DNA of 64,000 nt from CAVXNP01 sp963763305 (GCA_963763305.1 CAVXNP010000001.1:496001-560000), one strand, 5' to 3'. Counted from the stretch's first letter, positions 16,550-26,311 are shown. Notes: a model not told the origin generated them from the letters alone. A program made the numbers and translations.

Positions 16550-17563
16550 ATGCCCCTGAGCAACCGCCAACTGTTACTGAAATCCCGTCCCGAAGGGCTG
16601 GTCGCGAGCGACAACTTCGACCTGATCGAAACTCCCGTACCCGAGCTGAAGGACGGCGAGGTGCTGGTCCGCGTGCTGTACCTGTCGATGGACCCGACCA
16701 ACCGCGTGTGGATGCGCGACATCCCGCAATACCTGCCGCCGGTGGCCATCGGCGAGGTGATGCGTGCGCTGGGTCTGGGCCGCGTGGTCAAGTCGCGCTC
16801 CTCGCGCTACGCCGAGGGCGATCTGGTGCAGGGCATCACCGGCTGGCAGGACTACCTGGTGCTGCACGAGGACGCCAGGGGATACGTGCGTCTGCCGGCC
16901 GACCCGGGGATCCGCCTGCCTACCCTGCTCGGCGCCGCCGGCATGAGCGGCATCACCGCCTACTACGGCCTGACCGAGATCGCCCCGGTGCGTGCCGGGG
17001 AAACCCTGGTGGTGTCCGCCGCGGCCGGCTCGGTCGGATCGGTCGCCGGCCAGATCGGAAAGATCCAGGGCGCCCGGGTGGTCGGCATCGCCGGCGGCGC
17101 GGAAAAGGGCCGCTACCTGGTCGACCAGCTCGGCTTCGATGCCGCGGTCGACTACAAGGCCGCGGACTTCCGCCAGCACCTCAAGGACGCCACGCCCGAT
17201 GGCGTGCACGTGAACTTCGAGAACGTCGGCGGCGAGGTCATGCGAGCGGTGCTCTCGCGCATGGTCATCGGCGGCCGCGTGGCGCTGTGCGGACTGGTCT
17301 CCGGCTACAACAGCAGCGAGCGGCCCAGCGACGATTTCAGCCCGTTCGTGATGAAGCGGCTCAGCATGCGCGGCTTCCTGGTGCTCGACTACACCCGCAC
17401 CGAAGAGGCCGTGCGGGCGCTCAGCGGCTGGATCGCCGAAGGCCGGCTCAAGGCCGAGGAAACCGTTGCCGAGGGACTGGAGCATGCGCCGGAAGTACTC
17501 AACCGGCTGTTCGACGGGAGCCACCGCGGCAAGCTGGTGCTGCGGGTGGACCCCCAGGCCTGA
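16550..17563 (+). CDS. NADP-dependent MDR oxidoreductase (CurA/leukotriene B4 dehydrogenase type)
   Basis: Zinc-free medium-chain reductase, 337 residues, that probably reduces alpha,beta-unsaturated carbonyls or quinones. The N-terminal motif YLSMDPTNRVWM is characteristic of the YfmJ/CurA/PTGR1 branch. The nucleotide site is VVSAAAGSVGSVAGQIGKIQ and the central GMSGITAYYGL is conserved. ATG 16550 has an AGGAG Shine-Dalgarno about 10 bp upstream (CAGGAGTAACCGCC). Specific substrate not determinable. Confidence 0.9.
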   Translation: MPLSNRQLLLKSRPEGLVASDNFDLIETPVPELKDGEVLVRVLYLSMDPTNRVWMRDIPQYLPPVAIGEVMRALGLGRVVKSRSSRYAEGDLVQGITGWQDYLVLHEDARGYVRLPADPGIRLPTLLGAAGMSGITAYYGLTEIAPVRAGETLVVSAAAGSVGSVAGQIGKIQGARVVGIAGGAEKGRYLVDQLGFDAAVDYKAADFRQHLKDATPDGVHVNFENVGGEVMRAVLSRMVIGGRVALCGLVSGYNSSERPSDDFSPFVMKRLSMRGFLVLDYTRTEEAVRALSGWIAEGRLKAEETVAEGLEHAPEVLNRLFDGSHRGKLVLRVDPQA

Positions 17564-17649
17564 GCGGGCCCGCCGCCGGCGATCGCCTGACCGAGCATTG
17601 GAACGGGCGGGTGCGCCGGCGCATCGGATTGCCGGCAACCTGTGCACCC

Positions 17650-18160
17650 GCATGCCCCCAGCTTGCCCACGCCTTGGCAGGCCCGGTCTGCATGGTCGCC
17701 AGCGCACAGGGCAAGCCACCAACCCACCCGGCGGAAATGCTGTAGAGCCGGTGGGCTGAAGCCCACCCTACGCACCGCATGGCCCCCGGGCTTTCCCACG
17801 CCGTTTGCAGGCCCGGTCTGCATGGTCGCCAGCGCACACGGCAAGCCACCAACCCACCCGGCGGAAATGCTGTAGAGCCGGTGGGCTGAAGCCCACCCTA
17901 CGCACCTGCATGCCCCCCGGCTTTCCCACGCCGTTTGCAGGCCCGGTCTGCATGGTCGCCATGCGTACACGGCAAGACCACCGACCAAGCCGGCGGAAAT
18001 GCTGTAGAGCCGGTGGGCTGAAGCCCACCCTACGCACCGCATGGCCCCGGCTTGCCCACGCCCCTCGCAGACCCGGTCTGCATGGTCGCCATGCGTACAC
18101 GGCAAGACCGCCAACCAAGCCGGCGGAGATGATGAAGAGCCGGTGGGCTGAAGCCCTGGC
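17650..18160. repeat. Four tandem ~130-bp intergenic repeat units
   Basis: Units start at about 17650, 17778, 17908 and 18039. Each contains GGCCCGGTCTGCATGGTCGCC, then a variable middle, then GCCGGTGGGCTGAAGCCCACC, whose GGTGGGCT-GAAGCCCACC part is an inverted repeat (REP-like hairpin) followed by CTACGCACC. The last copy is cut short after GAAGCCC. Units 1-2 and 3-4 share middle-sequence variants (CAGCGCACA versus ATGCGTACA). Frames across the array on both strands are repeat translations, not genes. Confidence 0.9.
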
Positions 18161-18241
18161 AGGATCACCCGCGAGGTGGCTTCCGGTGCGGCAAGCGTCG
18201 GCGCTCACGCCCGCCGCCGGGCGCGGCGGCGGGCGAACCGG

Positions 18242-18619
18242 TCAGCGCGTGTGCACCCAGTAAACATGGATGCCGTTGGCCCGGTCCTCGGCGCGATTTC
18301 CGGCGCGTCCCTCGACCACGGTGCCCCAGGTCGAGCGCAACTGGCCCAACACGATGCGGTCCACCCGGACCTGCTCATCCGGCGCCACGATGAAGGCCGC
18401 CTCGATCACCATGACGCCATCGCGCTGGAATACCAGCGTGGCGGGCTTGCCCGCGCTGGCGCCCCAGCCGACATGCAACTCGCACGCGACCGGCGAAAAC
18501 ACGCCACGATTGTCCAGGCTCCAGCCCTCGGTCTTGCTCAACAACGAGTTGAGGCGCGGGTCGCCCCAGTCGATCGGGGCCCCGCTGGCTTGGGATGGCG
18601 GTTTGTACGGGTGGTTCAT
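18242..18619 (-). CDS. Hypothetical protein, 125 residues
   Basis: Starts at ATG 18619 (MNHPYKPPSQASGAPIDWGD) and ends WGTVVEGRAGNRAEDRANGI..HTR. Soluble, with alternating beta-rich stretches (RGVFSPVACELHVGW, ATLVFQRDGVMVIEAAFIVA). No signal peptide or membrane helix. I do not recognise the family. It lies alone between the repeat array and a 286-bp stretch leading to the MAPEG gene. Confidence 0.6.
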   Translation of the reverse strand: MNHPYKPPSQASGAPIDWGDPRLNSLLSKTEGWSLDNRGVFSPVACELHVGWGASAGKPATLVFQRDGVMVIEAAFIVAPDEQVRVDRIVLGQLRSTWGTVVEGRAGNRAEDRANGIHVYWVHTR

Positions 18620-18905
18620 GCGTGTAATTGTCCCTTCTACTCCATGGCTGGTTGTGATCGTTCGCACAAAAAACAGGATCTTGCGCGTGCTTCTCAACGT
18701 GGTATCGGCAGATTGGCCGGAGACTTGAACCCGCCGCGATCCGTTGCCGCAGTGCGCCGATGCGTGCGCACGCACGAGGGCCCACCCGATGCGCCGCTAC
18801 CATGCAGATACATGGCCCGGCTGGCGGCATGCCGGACCGGCAGCGCTGTCGCCCCGCACCTTCCCTGCCGCCATTGCCCTCCCCACCGCCGGCCAGGATG
18901 AACGC

Positions 18906-19343
18906 ATGCCCAGCCACGTCCATGCTGTTGTCGCCCCCATGCTTGCCCACGTCCTGCTGGTGTTCATCATGAGTGGCCGCCTGCTGTACGTGCGGGTCAC
19001 CGAAATGCGCCGCAAGCGGATCCATCCGCAGGCGTTGGCGACATCCGCAGGCATGGCCACGCGGCTGGAGGATCTGCGTGCGGCGGACAACTTCCGCAAC
19101 CTGTTCGAGGTGCCGGTGCTGTTCTTCGCACTGATGATCGCGGCGCTGGCCACGGCGCATGCACCCGGATGGCCGATTGCCGGCGCCTGGGCATTCGTTG
19201 CGCTGCGCGCGCTGCACAGCCTGATCCACTGCGGCTACAACAAGGTGCTGCACCGCTTCGCGGTATTCCTGACCAGCTGCGCCGTGTTGCTCGGGCTGTG
19301 GATCGCGTTCTTCCTGACGCTGCCCGGGCCGGCCGCCGCCTGA
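18906..19343 (+). CDS. MAPEG family membrane protein
   Basis: 145 residues with four membrane helices, matching the MAPEG (membrane-associated eicosanoid/glutathione metabolism) fold: VLLVFIMSGRLLYVRVTEMR, a loop with LRAADNFRNLFEVPVLFFAL (the conserved R-x-x-x-N-x-x-E-x-P element), and two further helices. Bacterial members are thought to act on glutathione or lipid substrates; the reaction here is unknown. ATG 18906 is chosen because it starts right before the first helix. Confidence 0.82.
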   Translation: MPSHVHAVVAPMLAHVLLVFIMSGRLLYVRVTEMRRKRIHPQALATSAGMATRLEDLRAADNFRNLFEVPVLFFALMIAALATAHAPGWPIAGAWAFVALRALHSLIHCGYNKVLHRFAVFLTSCAVLLGLWIAFFLTLPGPAAA

Positions 19344-20563
19344 GTCCCGGCCGCGCCACCCGCCTGCCTCGCCCGCGCGTTCAACCGGACACCCCGGGCA
19401 CGGGTCGCCGGGCCATGGCGCCAACCGCCCAACCGCGCGCGCAACCAACGCTCGCACGGCTGCGAGAGGCCCCGCGCCACCAGCGCGCCCAGCAGCCAGC
19501 ACAGCGCCAGCGCCGGTGGATACCAGAGGTAGCCGTAGCGGGGATCGGCATCGACCATGCGATAGAGCCGCACCACGGCGAACACCACGAACATGTGGCT
19601 CAGGTAGATCTCGTAGCTGAGCCGGCCCCAGCCGCACAGCCAGCCCAGACCGCGCCACACCCGCACCGGGCGCACGCTGCAGGCCAGCAGCAGCGCCACT
19701 ACCGAACCGGTCAGCACCAGCATCACGCCGTTGTGCAGCAGCGGCCATAGCCAGTGGCCGGCCAGGGTGGATGCCAGCAGACCGGCACTACCCGACAGAA
19801 GCAGTACTCGCCCCGCGGCCGGGCCGGGCACGGCCAGCCGCCGCCGCAGCAACGCACCCAGCACGCCGGCGGCAATCGCCGCCATGCCGGGCAGGTAGGC
19901 CTTCTCTTGCCAGATCTCGTTGCCGTCGAGCGCGGCGCGGCTCAGCGGTAGCGACAACGCCAGCACCATCAACGGTGGCAGCAGCCACACGCTGCGGCGG
20001 GTGGCCAGGCAAAGCAACGGAAAGCCGAGGTAGAACGCTTCCTCGATCGACAGCGACCACAGCACGTCCCAATTGCCGGGCAGATAGCCGGTGCGCCCTT
20101 CGTACCAGTTCAGGTGCAGGCCCAACGCCGAAACCAGGGCCCGCGGCAGCGACTGCCCGGCGCGGTGGATCACGTAGTCCTGCACACCCAGCAGGTGCAA
20201 CACGCTCAGCACCGCCAGCAAGGCCAGCAGACATGGCACGATCCGGGCGAAGCGCCGCGCATAGAACGCACGCGCGTCCAGCCGGGTCAGGCTGCCCCAG
20301 CGCTCCAGCGCGTTGCCGGTGATCAGGAAACCGGAAATTACGAAGAACACGAACACCGCTTCGTAGCCGTTGTAGTTCAGCGCCTGCAGCAACCGCGCGG
20401 GCAACACCTGGGACAACGCCGTGGCCTTCAGGGGAATGCGCAGGCCCAGGTGGTTGAGCACCACGAACACGATCGCCAGGCCACGCAACAGGTCGATGCC
20501 CGCATTGCGGTGCGTCAGTCGCGGAGCCGACGCGATGGTCGATGGTGGTGCATCGGTCGCCAT
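19235..20563 (-). CDS. Acyltransferase 3 family membrane protein (OafA/YrhL type)
   Basis: Ten-helix inner-membrane O-acyltransferase that transfers acetyl or related groups to surface polysaccharide or lipid. 442 residues; the catalytic start is GIDLLRGLAIVFVVLNHLGL (conserved His), then FVFFVISGFLITG and the R-x-x-R-I-x-P element FYARRFARIVP. The C-terminal 60 or so residues are polar and low in family character, and they overlap the convergent MAPEG gene by 109 bp. A stop in the +1 frame at 19381-19383 (GVSG stop) would remove the overlap if one base near 19.4 kb is extra. Substrate unknown. Confidence 0.85.
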   Translation of the reverse strand: MATDAPPSTIASAPRLTHRNAGIDLLRGLAIVFVVLNHLGLRIPLKATALSQVLPARLLQALNYNGYEAVFVFFVISGFLITGNALERWGSLTRLDARAFYARRFARIVPCLLALLAVLSVLHLLGVQDYVIHRAGQSLPRALVSALGLHLNWYEGRTGYLPGNWDVLWSLSIEEAFYLGFPLLCLATRRSVWLLPPLMVLALSLPLSRAALDGNEIWQEKAYLPGMAAIAAGVLGALLRRRLAVPGPAAGRVLLLSGSAGLLASTLAGHWLWPLLHNGVMLVLTGSVVALLLACSVRPVRVWRGLGWLCGWGRLSYEIYLSHMFVVFAVVRLYRMVDADPRYGYLWYPPALALCWLLGALVARGLSQPCERWLRARLGGWRHGPATRARGVRLNARARQAGGAAGTQAAAGPGSVRKNAIHSPSNTAQLVRNTAKRCSTLL

Positions 20564-20657
20564 GGCCGCCCGGTCTGCAAAAGGCCATCATCCGGCTTGT
20601 CCACACCGCGGACAAGCACCCTGCGCCGGCTCGATCCGGGAGTACCTGGCGCGTACC

Positions 20658-21266
20658 TCAACGGGTCGGCGGATACGGGTGCTGCTGCAGCAAGCGGGCC
20701 AGGTGCGCGGCGTTGGCGGCCTGGGTCCGGATGGTGCCGGCCAGGGCCTTGGGTGTGCCGGGCAGGTCGATGTAGTCGACGTCGCTCATCGCCTCGCCCA
20801 CCCAGTAGCTGGAGCTGCCGCCGGGAATGGTGAAGCCGACGTCCGCCAGGGCCTGGTACAGCTCCGCGGTCACGTGGTGCGCGCCGTCCTCGTTGCCCAC
20901 CACCGAGACGATCGCCACCTTGCCGAACGTGGGATAGATCCCATGCTCGTCGATCTGCCCGAGCACGGCATCGAGCCGTTCCAGCACGCGCTTGCAGACA
21001 CTGCACGGCTGCCCCATCCAGATCGGCGTGGCCAGCACGAAGATATCCGCCTGCATGATCCGCTGCCGGAGTGCCGGCCAGGCGTCGCCCGGGCCTTCGT
21101 CACTGCGCACGCCCGGCTTGATGTCGTGGTCCACGGCGCGCTCGAAGGCGGTGCTCACGTCGTGGGCGTGCAGCGCCTGCATCACCTGACCGAGCAGATG
21201 TTCGGTGGACGAGGGCTGCGGCCCTTGCTTGAGCGTGCAGTTCAGGCCAAAGGCGGATAGCGGCAT
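20658..21266 (-). CDS. Flavodoxin-fold NAD(P)H-dependent oxidoreductase
   Basis: NADPH-dependent FMN reductase-type protein, 202 residues from ATG 21266. It begins with GLNCTLKQGPQPSSTEHLLG, the FMN phosphate-binding stretch of this group, then ADIFVLATPIWMGQPCSVCK (flavin-binding turn, with a C-x-x-C after it), VSVVGNEDGAHH and GFTIPGGSSSYWVGEA. Acts on quinones, flavins or nitro compounds in the family; the substrate here is unknown. Confidence 0.83.
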   Translation of the reverse strand: MPLSAFGLNCTLKQGPQPSSTEHLLGQVMQALHAHDVSTAFERAVDHDIKPGVRSDEGPGDAWPALRQRIMQADIFVLATPIWMGQPCSVCKRVLERLDAVLGQIDEHGIYPTFGKVAIVSVVGNEDGAHHVTAELYQALADVGFTIPGGSSSYWVGEAMSDVDYIDLPGTPKALAGTIRTQAANAAHLARLLQQHPYPPTR

Positions 21267-21432
21267 GGCGACCTCCTGCCGGGGCAAAAAGCCAACCCTG
21301 CCAGCCAGCGTGTGCATGGTCCGTGGCAGGCCCGCGCAGGCGCCCTGCCCACCCGCAGCCGGCGCACCGGCACGGGCATTCGGTCGTGGCCGAAGCAGGC
21401 GGCAGCGGCCCCGGCGTGAGCCGGAGCGGTGG

Positions 21433-21720
21433 CTAGCCGGTCACCTCGACGCCACGCCAGAACGCCACCCGGCCCTTGATGGCAGCGGCGGCCTCCAGCG
21501 GCTCGGGGTAGTACCACGCAGCCGCCTCGTTGGTCTGGTCCCCGACCACCACGTCGTAGTAGCTGGCCGTGCCCTTCCATGGACAACGACTGTGCCGGTC
21601 GCTGTCGCGAACGTGCTCGCGACGCAGCGCGCTGATCGGAAAATAATGGTTGCCCTCCACCACCACGGTGTCGTCGCTTTCGGCGATGACCGCTCCGTTC
21701 CATTGTGCACGCATGCTCAT
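21433..21720 (-). CDS. DUF427 domain protein
   Basis: 95 residues. Family features: WNGAVIAESDDTVVVEGNHY, PWKGTASYYDV and the end WYYPEPLEAAAAIKGRVAFW. Its ATG at 21718-21720 overlaps the stop of peptide deformylase (ATGA), so it is translated from the def message. The biochemical role of DUF427 proteins is not established. Confidence 0.87.
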   Translation of the reverse strand: MSMRAQWNGAVIAESDDTVVVEGNHYFPISALRREHVRDSDRHSRCPWKGTASYYDVVVGDQTNEAAAWYYPEPLEAAAAIKGRVAFWRGVEVTG

Positions 21721-22256
21721 GCCTCCCCGGCCAGCGCCTCGTCCGGGAACAGCACGTCGGTGAAGCCGAACTTGTTGAAATCGGTAATCCGCGACGGGTA
21801 GAGGCGGCCAATGAGGTGATCGCACTCGTGCTGCACCACGCGCGCGTGGAATCCGTCGGCGGTGCGGTCGATCGGCGTGCCGTGCGGGTCCAGGCCCTGG
21901 TAGCGGATCATGCTGAAGCGGTTGACCGCGCCGCGCAGGCCCGGCACCGACAGGCAGCCCTCCCAGCCCTCCTCGGTGTCCTGCGACAGCGGCATGATCA
22001 TCGGGTTGAGCAGGATGGTGCGCGGCACCGGCGGGGCGTCCGGATAGCGCTCGGAGCTGTCGAAGCCGAAGATCACCAACTGCAGGTCCACGCCGATCTG
22101 CGGCGCGGCCAGACCGACCCCGCCGGCTTCGTGCATGGTGTCGAACATGTCGGCGATCAAAGCTTCCAGCTCCGCGCTGCCGAACATGCTCGAAGGTACG
22201 CTGGCGGCCACCCGCAGCAGGCGGGGGTCACCCATCTTCAGGATATCGCGAACCAT
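21717..22256 (-). CDS. def: Peptide deformylase
   Basis: Metalloenzyme that removes the N-formyl group from new proteins. 179 residues from ATG 22256 (MVRDILKMGDPRLLRV). All three motifs are intact: GVGLAAPQIG, EGCLSVPG and QHECDHLIG, supplying the Cys and two His metal ligands and the Glu. It is not next to fmt here; the partner gene is the DUF427 protein. Longer than the shortest Def proteins by a C-terminal extension, and may be a second deformylase in the genome. Confidence 0.94.
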   Translation of the reverse strand: MVRDILKMGDPRLLRVAASVPSSMFGSAELEALIADMFDTMHEAGGVGLAAPQIGVDLQLVIFGFDSSERYPDAPPVPRTILLNPMIMPLSQDTEEGWEGCLSVPGLRGAVNRFSMIRYQGLDPHGTPIDRTADGFHARVVQHECDHLIGRLYPSRITDFNKFGFTDVLFPDEALAGEA

Positions 22257-22434
22257 TGGCAGCCTCCGTCGCGTTCGATGCGAAGGCGGCATTATGGACC
22301 GCCGCCAGTGAACGCGACTGCGACACGATCACAACCCGGCCGCGCCCGCGGACACCACGCCAGTGGGTGGCTTTGCGACCGGCGGGCACGACCCCTGGAC
22401 GACCGTGCCCCCGCCGTGGCGGACCGCGCCCGCG

Positions 22435-23217
22435 CTAGCGCCCGCCGAACACCTTCTTCAGCAGGTCGGTGGTGCGCGCCGCCGGGTTGGTGCGGATCGA
22501 CCGCTCCTGCTCGGCGATGGTCGCGAACAGGCCGTCCATCGTCTTCGCCGTGACATAGCTGTCCAGGTCCAGCGCGCTGCCGCCCTGGCCCTGCTTGCCG
22601 CTGCCCAGCGCGCCCAGCACGTCGCCCAACGCGCCTCCGCTGCCGGCGGTGAACGCCTTGTACTTGCGGGTAACACCGACGCTGTCGGTGGCGCTGGCCA
22701 CGATCGGATGGATCCGCGCGGTGAGCGCATCGCCGGCGACGCGGCGAAAGAAATCGGTGGCCGCGTGGTCACCGCCGGTGAGGATGCCGCGCGCATCGTC
22801 CAGGGTCATCCTGCGGATCGCGTCGCCGAAAATGTCCGCCACCTGCGGCACCGCCTTTTCCGCGGCGCGGTTCAGGCTCAGCTCGAAGGCGTCCACCTTG
22901 GCGCCCTGCCCGAGCTGTCGAGCCAGCTTGCCGGCCTGCTCCAGCTTGCCCGGCAACGGGATGCGCACCCCGGGGTTGTTCCAGAAGCCGCCCTCGCGAC
23001 CCAGCGTATTGATCGCGTGGGTAGTGCCCTTGGCCAGGGCCTCTTTCAGCCCGGCGGCAATCTCGCTGCCGGGCAGGTTGGCGGCCTGCGTGCGGCTGTC
23101 CCCGGCAGCCTGCTTCACCTGGTGCAGGATGTCCTTCCACTGGCCGGTGTCCATGGCTGTCGCGGGCGTGGCGGCAACGGCCACGGCCAGCGCCACGTGA
23201 TGAATGCTGCTGCGCAT
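22435..23217 (-). CDS. DUF4197 family exported protein
   Basis: 260 residues with an N-terminal signal peptide (HHVALAVAVAATPATA) and the DUF4197 domain: AGLKEALAKGTTHAINTLGR, FWNNPGVRIPLPGKL, ILTGGDHAATDFFRR and the end TDLLKKVFGGR. Periplasmic, function unknown. 178 bp separate it from def. Confidence 0.87.
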   Translation of the reverse strand: MRSSIHHVALAVAVAATPATAMDTGQWKDILHQVKQAAGDSRTQAANLPGSEIAAGLKEALAKGTTHAINTLGREGGFWNNPGVRIPLPGKLEQAGKLARQLGQGAKVDAFELSLNRAAEKAVPQVADIFGDAIRRMTLDDARGILTGGDHAATDFFRRVAGDALTARIHPIVASATDSVGVTRKYKAFTAGSGGALGDVLGALGSGKQGQGGSALDLDSYVTAKTMDGLFATIAEQERSIRTNPAARTTDLLKKVFGGR

Positions 23218-23394
23218 GGCAATTCTCCAAGGGACGGGGTCTTGAGTCTACGCGCCCGGACCGCCCGCGGCGGCCACCCTGCCCGCCTGACACCCCGCTT
23301 GTTCGACTAAAGGCTAATGCCGCTGACGCGCCGTTGGCATTGACCGGTCCACCGTGCGGGGCGAATCTTGGCTATCGCCGAGGAGAAGCCGCCC

Positions 23395-25474
23395 ATGCAA
23401 CGTGCCGCCGCCGTTCCCTCCAGCCCCGCCGGCAAGATCCTGTGGGCCACCATCGCCATCGTGGGCGCGTTCTGCCTGGGCGTGGTGGCACTGCGCCGCG
23501 GCGAGCCGATCAACGCGATCTGGCTGGTGGCCGCCTCGATCGCCGTGTTCGTGATCGGCTACCGCTTCTACAGCCGCTTCATCAACGACAAGGTGCTGCA
23601 GCTGGACCCCAGCCGCGCCCCACCGTCAGTGCTGCACAACGACGGCCTGGACTACGTGCCCACCGACAAGTGGGTGGTATTCGGCCACCACTTCGCCGCC
23701 ATCGCCGGCGCCGGCCCGCTGGTCGGCCCGGTGCTGGCGGCGCAGATGGGCTACCTGCCCGGCACGCTGTGGATCCTGATCGGCGTGGTGTTTGCCGGCG
23801 CGGTGCAGGACTTCATGATCCTGGGCCTGTCGCTGCGGCGCGACGGCCGCTCGCTGGGCCACATGCTGCGCGAGGAGCTGGGGCCGGCGGCGGGCCTGGT
23901 CGCCATGTTCGGCGTGCTGGTGCTGATGATGATCGTGCTGGCGGTGCTGGCACTGGTGGTGGTCAAGGCGCTTACGCACAGCCCGTGGGGCACCTTCACC
24001 GTGGCCTGCACCATCCCCATCGCGCTGTTGATGGGCGCCTACCTGCGCTGGTTCCGGGTCGGCCGCATCCTGGAGGTGTCGATCATCGGGCTGGTGTTGC
24101 TGCTGGGCTCGATCTGGCTGGGCGCCTACGTGGCCCAATCGCCCACCTGGGGCCCGCTGTTCGACTTCACGCCCAAGGCACTGGCCTGGCTGCTGATCGC
24201 CTACGGTTTCTGCGCCTCGGTGCTGCCGGTATGGCTGCTGCTGGCACCGCGCGATTACCTCTCCACCTTCCTGAAGATCGGCACCATCGCGTTGCTTGCG
24301 CTGGCGATCTTCCTCACCGCGCCGACCCTGCAACTGCCGGCGGTGACCAAGTTCATCGACGGCAGCGGCCCGGTGTTCGCCGGCAACCTGTTCCCGTTCC
24401 TGTTCATCACCATCGCCTGCGGCGCGGTGTCCGGCTGGCACTCGATCATCGCCTCGGGCACCACGCCGAAGCTGCTGGCCAACGAGGGCCAGGCGCGCAT
24501 GGTCGGCTACGGCGGCATGCTGATGGAGGCGTTCGTGGCGATCATGGCGCTGGTGGCTGCCGCCTCGCTGCACCCGGGCGTGTATTTCGCGATGAACTCG
24601 CCCTCGGCGCTGATCGGCACCACCGCGCAGAGCGCCGCCACCGCGATCAGCCAGATGGGCTTCGTGGTCAGCCCCGATCAGCTGTTGCAGACGGCCAAGG
24701 ACATCGGCGAAGGCAGCATCCTCAGCCGCGCCGGTGGCGCACCCACCCTGGCGGTCGGCATGGCGCAACTGCTGCACACCATCATTCCCGGCGCAGTCGA
24801 TGATGGCGTTCTGGTACCACTACGCGATCCTGTTCGAGGCGCTGTTCATCCTGACCACGGTGGACGCCGGCACGCGCGTCGGCCGCTTCATGATCCAGGA
24901 GATCGTAGGCCTGGTGTACAAGCCGCTGCAGCAGACCGAGTCGTGGGCCGGCAACCTGCTCGCGACCGTGTTCTGCGTCGCGCTGTGGGGCTACTTCCTG
25001 TACCAGGGCGCGGTCGACCCGCTGGGCGGCATCAACACGCTGTGGCCGCTGTTCGGCATCGCCAACCAGATGCTGGCGGCCATCGCGCTGATGCTGGCCA
25101 CCGTGGTGGTGGTCAAGCTCAAGCGCGAGCGGTTTGTGTGGGTGCCCGGCGTGCCGGCGATCTGGTTGATCGTGTGCACCCTCACCGCCGGGTGGCAGAA
25201 GCTCTCCGGCCCGATCAGCTTCACCGCCGCGGCCAACAAGTACGCCGCCGCCATGCACGAAGGCCAGCTGCTGGCGCCAGCCAAGAACATGGTGGAGATG
25301 CAACGGATCGTCACCAACAACTACGTCGACATGGCACTCACCGGCCTGTTCATGCTGCTGGTGCTGACCATGCTCGGCTTCGTCCTGCGCACCATGATCC
25401 AGGCCTGGAAAACCAACCACCCCACCGCCCACGAAGAACCCTACGTGGCGCTGACCAGCGTGGCCAACCCATGA
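23395..25474 (+). CDS. cstA: Carbon starvation protein CstA, frame broken near 24800
   Basis: Large inner-membrane transporter of the CstA family (peptide/pyruvate uptake), 692 residues after correction. Family landmarks: FGHHFAAIAGAGPLVGPVLA, CGAVSGWHSIIASGTTPK and MAFWYHYAILFEALFILTT. Just before the last motif one extra C (about 24800, in GCAGTCGATGATGG) shifts the frame; without it the sequence reads PGAVMMAFWYHYA, as in the family. The start is ATG 23395 with GAGGAG upstream; a TTG at 23368 is also open. The stop overlaps the ATG of the ybdD-like gene. Confidence 0.9.
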
Positions 25475-25692
25475 CCGCGCGCACCCACCTGGCCGCCTGG
25501 CGGCGCACCCTGCGGCGGCTGCGCCAGCGCGCCGTGCAGACCGCCCGCCTGTGCTGCGGCGTACCGGACTACGACGTCTACGTACGGCACCTGCGCGAGC
25601 ACCACCCCGAGCGCCCGGTGCCCAGCTACCAGGAGTTCTTCCGCGAGCGCCAGGTCGCCCGCTACAAGGGCGGCGGCGGGCGCTGCTGCTGA
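25471..25692 (+). CDS. YbdD/YjiX family protein
   Basis: 73-residue protein always found beside cstA-type transporters: LCCGVPDYDVYVRHLREHHP, then PVPSYQEFFRERQVARYKGG and the terminal GGRCC. It starts inside the cstA stop (ATGA). Thought to assist the transporter; mechanism unknown. Confidence 0.92.
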   Translation: MTARTHLAAWRRTLRRLRQRAVQTARLCCGVPDYDVYVRHLREHHPERPVPSYQEFFRERQVARYKGGGGRCC

Positions 25693-25839
25693 GCGCGCGG
25701 CGCAGTTACGGGCAACTGGCCGGCGCAAGCGCTCCGCGAGGGGCCCGTGTGGGCGGCCATGTGTGGGCGAAGCGGGACTTAATTGGCCACGTCCCCTTTA
25801 ATTCGAAATTTCCAACTGTTCGTGACGGTTATTCATGCA

Positions 25840-25899
25840 GCCTAACGCTTGAGTTAAGCGGCGCGCGGTACGCGCGTCCGCTTGGACGAGTGGTTAGGC
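25840..25899 (-). repeat. attC site 1 (end of cassette 10)
   Basis: Outer boxes GCCTAAC/GTTAGGC; inner stem GGACGCGCG-TAC-CGCGCGCC; long-stem type. The last codons of cassette gene 10 lie inside it. Confidence 0.92.
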
Positions 25900-26306
25900 T
25901 TTCTGAGCCGGTCGATCAAGGATTCTTGAACGCGATACATGGGACAGTTCGAAGTTGTGATGTCCGTGACGAGCCCCTTTGAAACAAGGTAGGAGACAGC
26001 GACCTGGAGGTCAGGATGTGTGCCCGTGTCGTATTGAAAACAGGGCTCGGACACGATGCCTAGTACCGTGCCGGCACTTAGGACAAAAAAATTCCTTATA
26101 TGCTTGTTCTCTGGCTGGCAAACGTCTTCACGCATCTCGGCGATGACGGATGGAAAACGTTCTTCAATGCCTTGCCAGACTTTGGATTGTTCTCTGGCGA
26201 GCTCTCTATCTCGACGCTTGTCTGTGTACTTGTCGCCTAAATAGTTGCCTGTGGCACCTGTTATCGCGCCAATCAAGAAGCCCACACTGAGTGAAAGCAT
26301 ATCCAT
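25854..26306 (-). CDS. Cassette 10: hypothetical protein, 150 residues
   Basis: Starts at ATG 26306 directly after the attC core (MDMLSLSVGFLIGAITGATG), one N-terminal hydrophobic or glycine-zipper-like helix, then a charged helix (KYTDKRRDRELAREQSKVWQ) and a mixed C-terminal domain. The stop is in the attC; the last residues NHSSKRTRVPRAA are encoded by attC site 1 and closely match the tail of cassette gene 8. No recognised domain. The frame is open upstream through the neighbouring attC, but the cassette start is preferred. Confidence 0.65.
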   Translation of the reverse strand: MDMLSLSVGFLIGAITGATGNYLGDKYTDKRRDRELAREQSKVWQGIEERFPSVIAEMREDVCQPENKHIRNFFVLSAGTVLGIVSEPCFQYDTGTHPDLQVAVSYLVSKGLVTDITTSNCPMYRVQESLIDRLRKPNHSSKRTRVPRAA

Positions 26307-26311
26307 AAAAA

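Noticed and set aside
17650..18160. Tandem units considered as CRISPR or as a coding repeat protein
   Set aside because: Units of about 130 bp are similar over their full length, with no unique spacers, and the open frames differ between strands without start or codon support.
21717..22256. Longer start for peptide deformylase at 22292
   Set aside because: The extra residues MPPSHRTRRRLP have no family match; the Met at 22256 gives the usual N-terminus.
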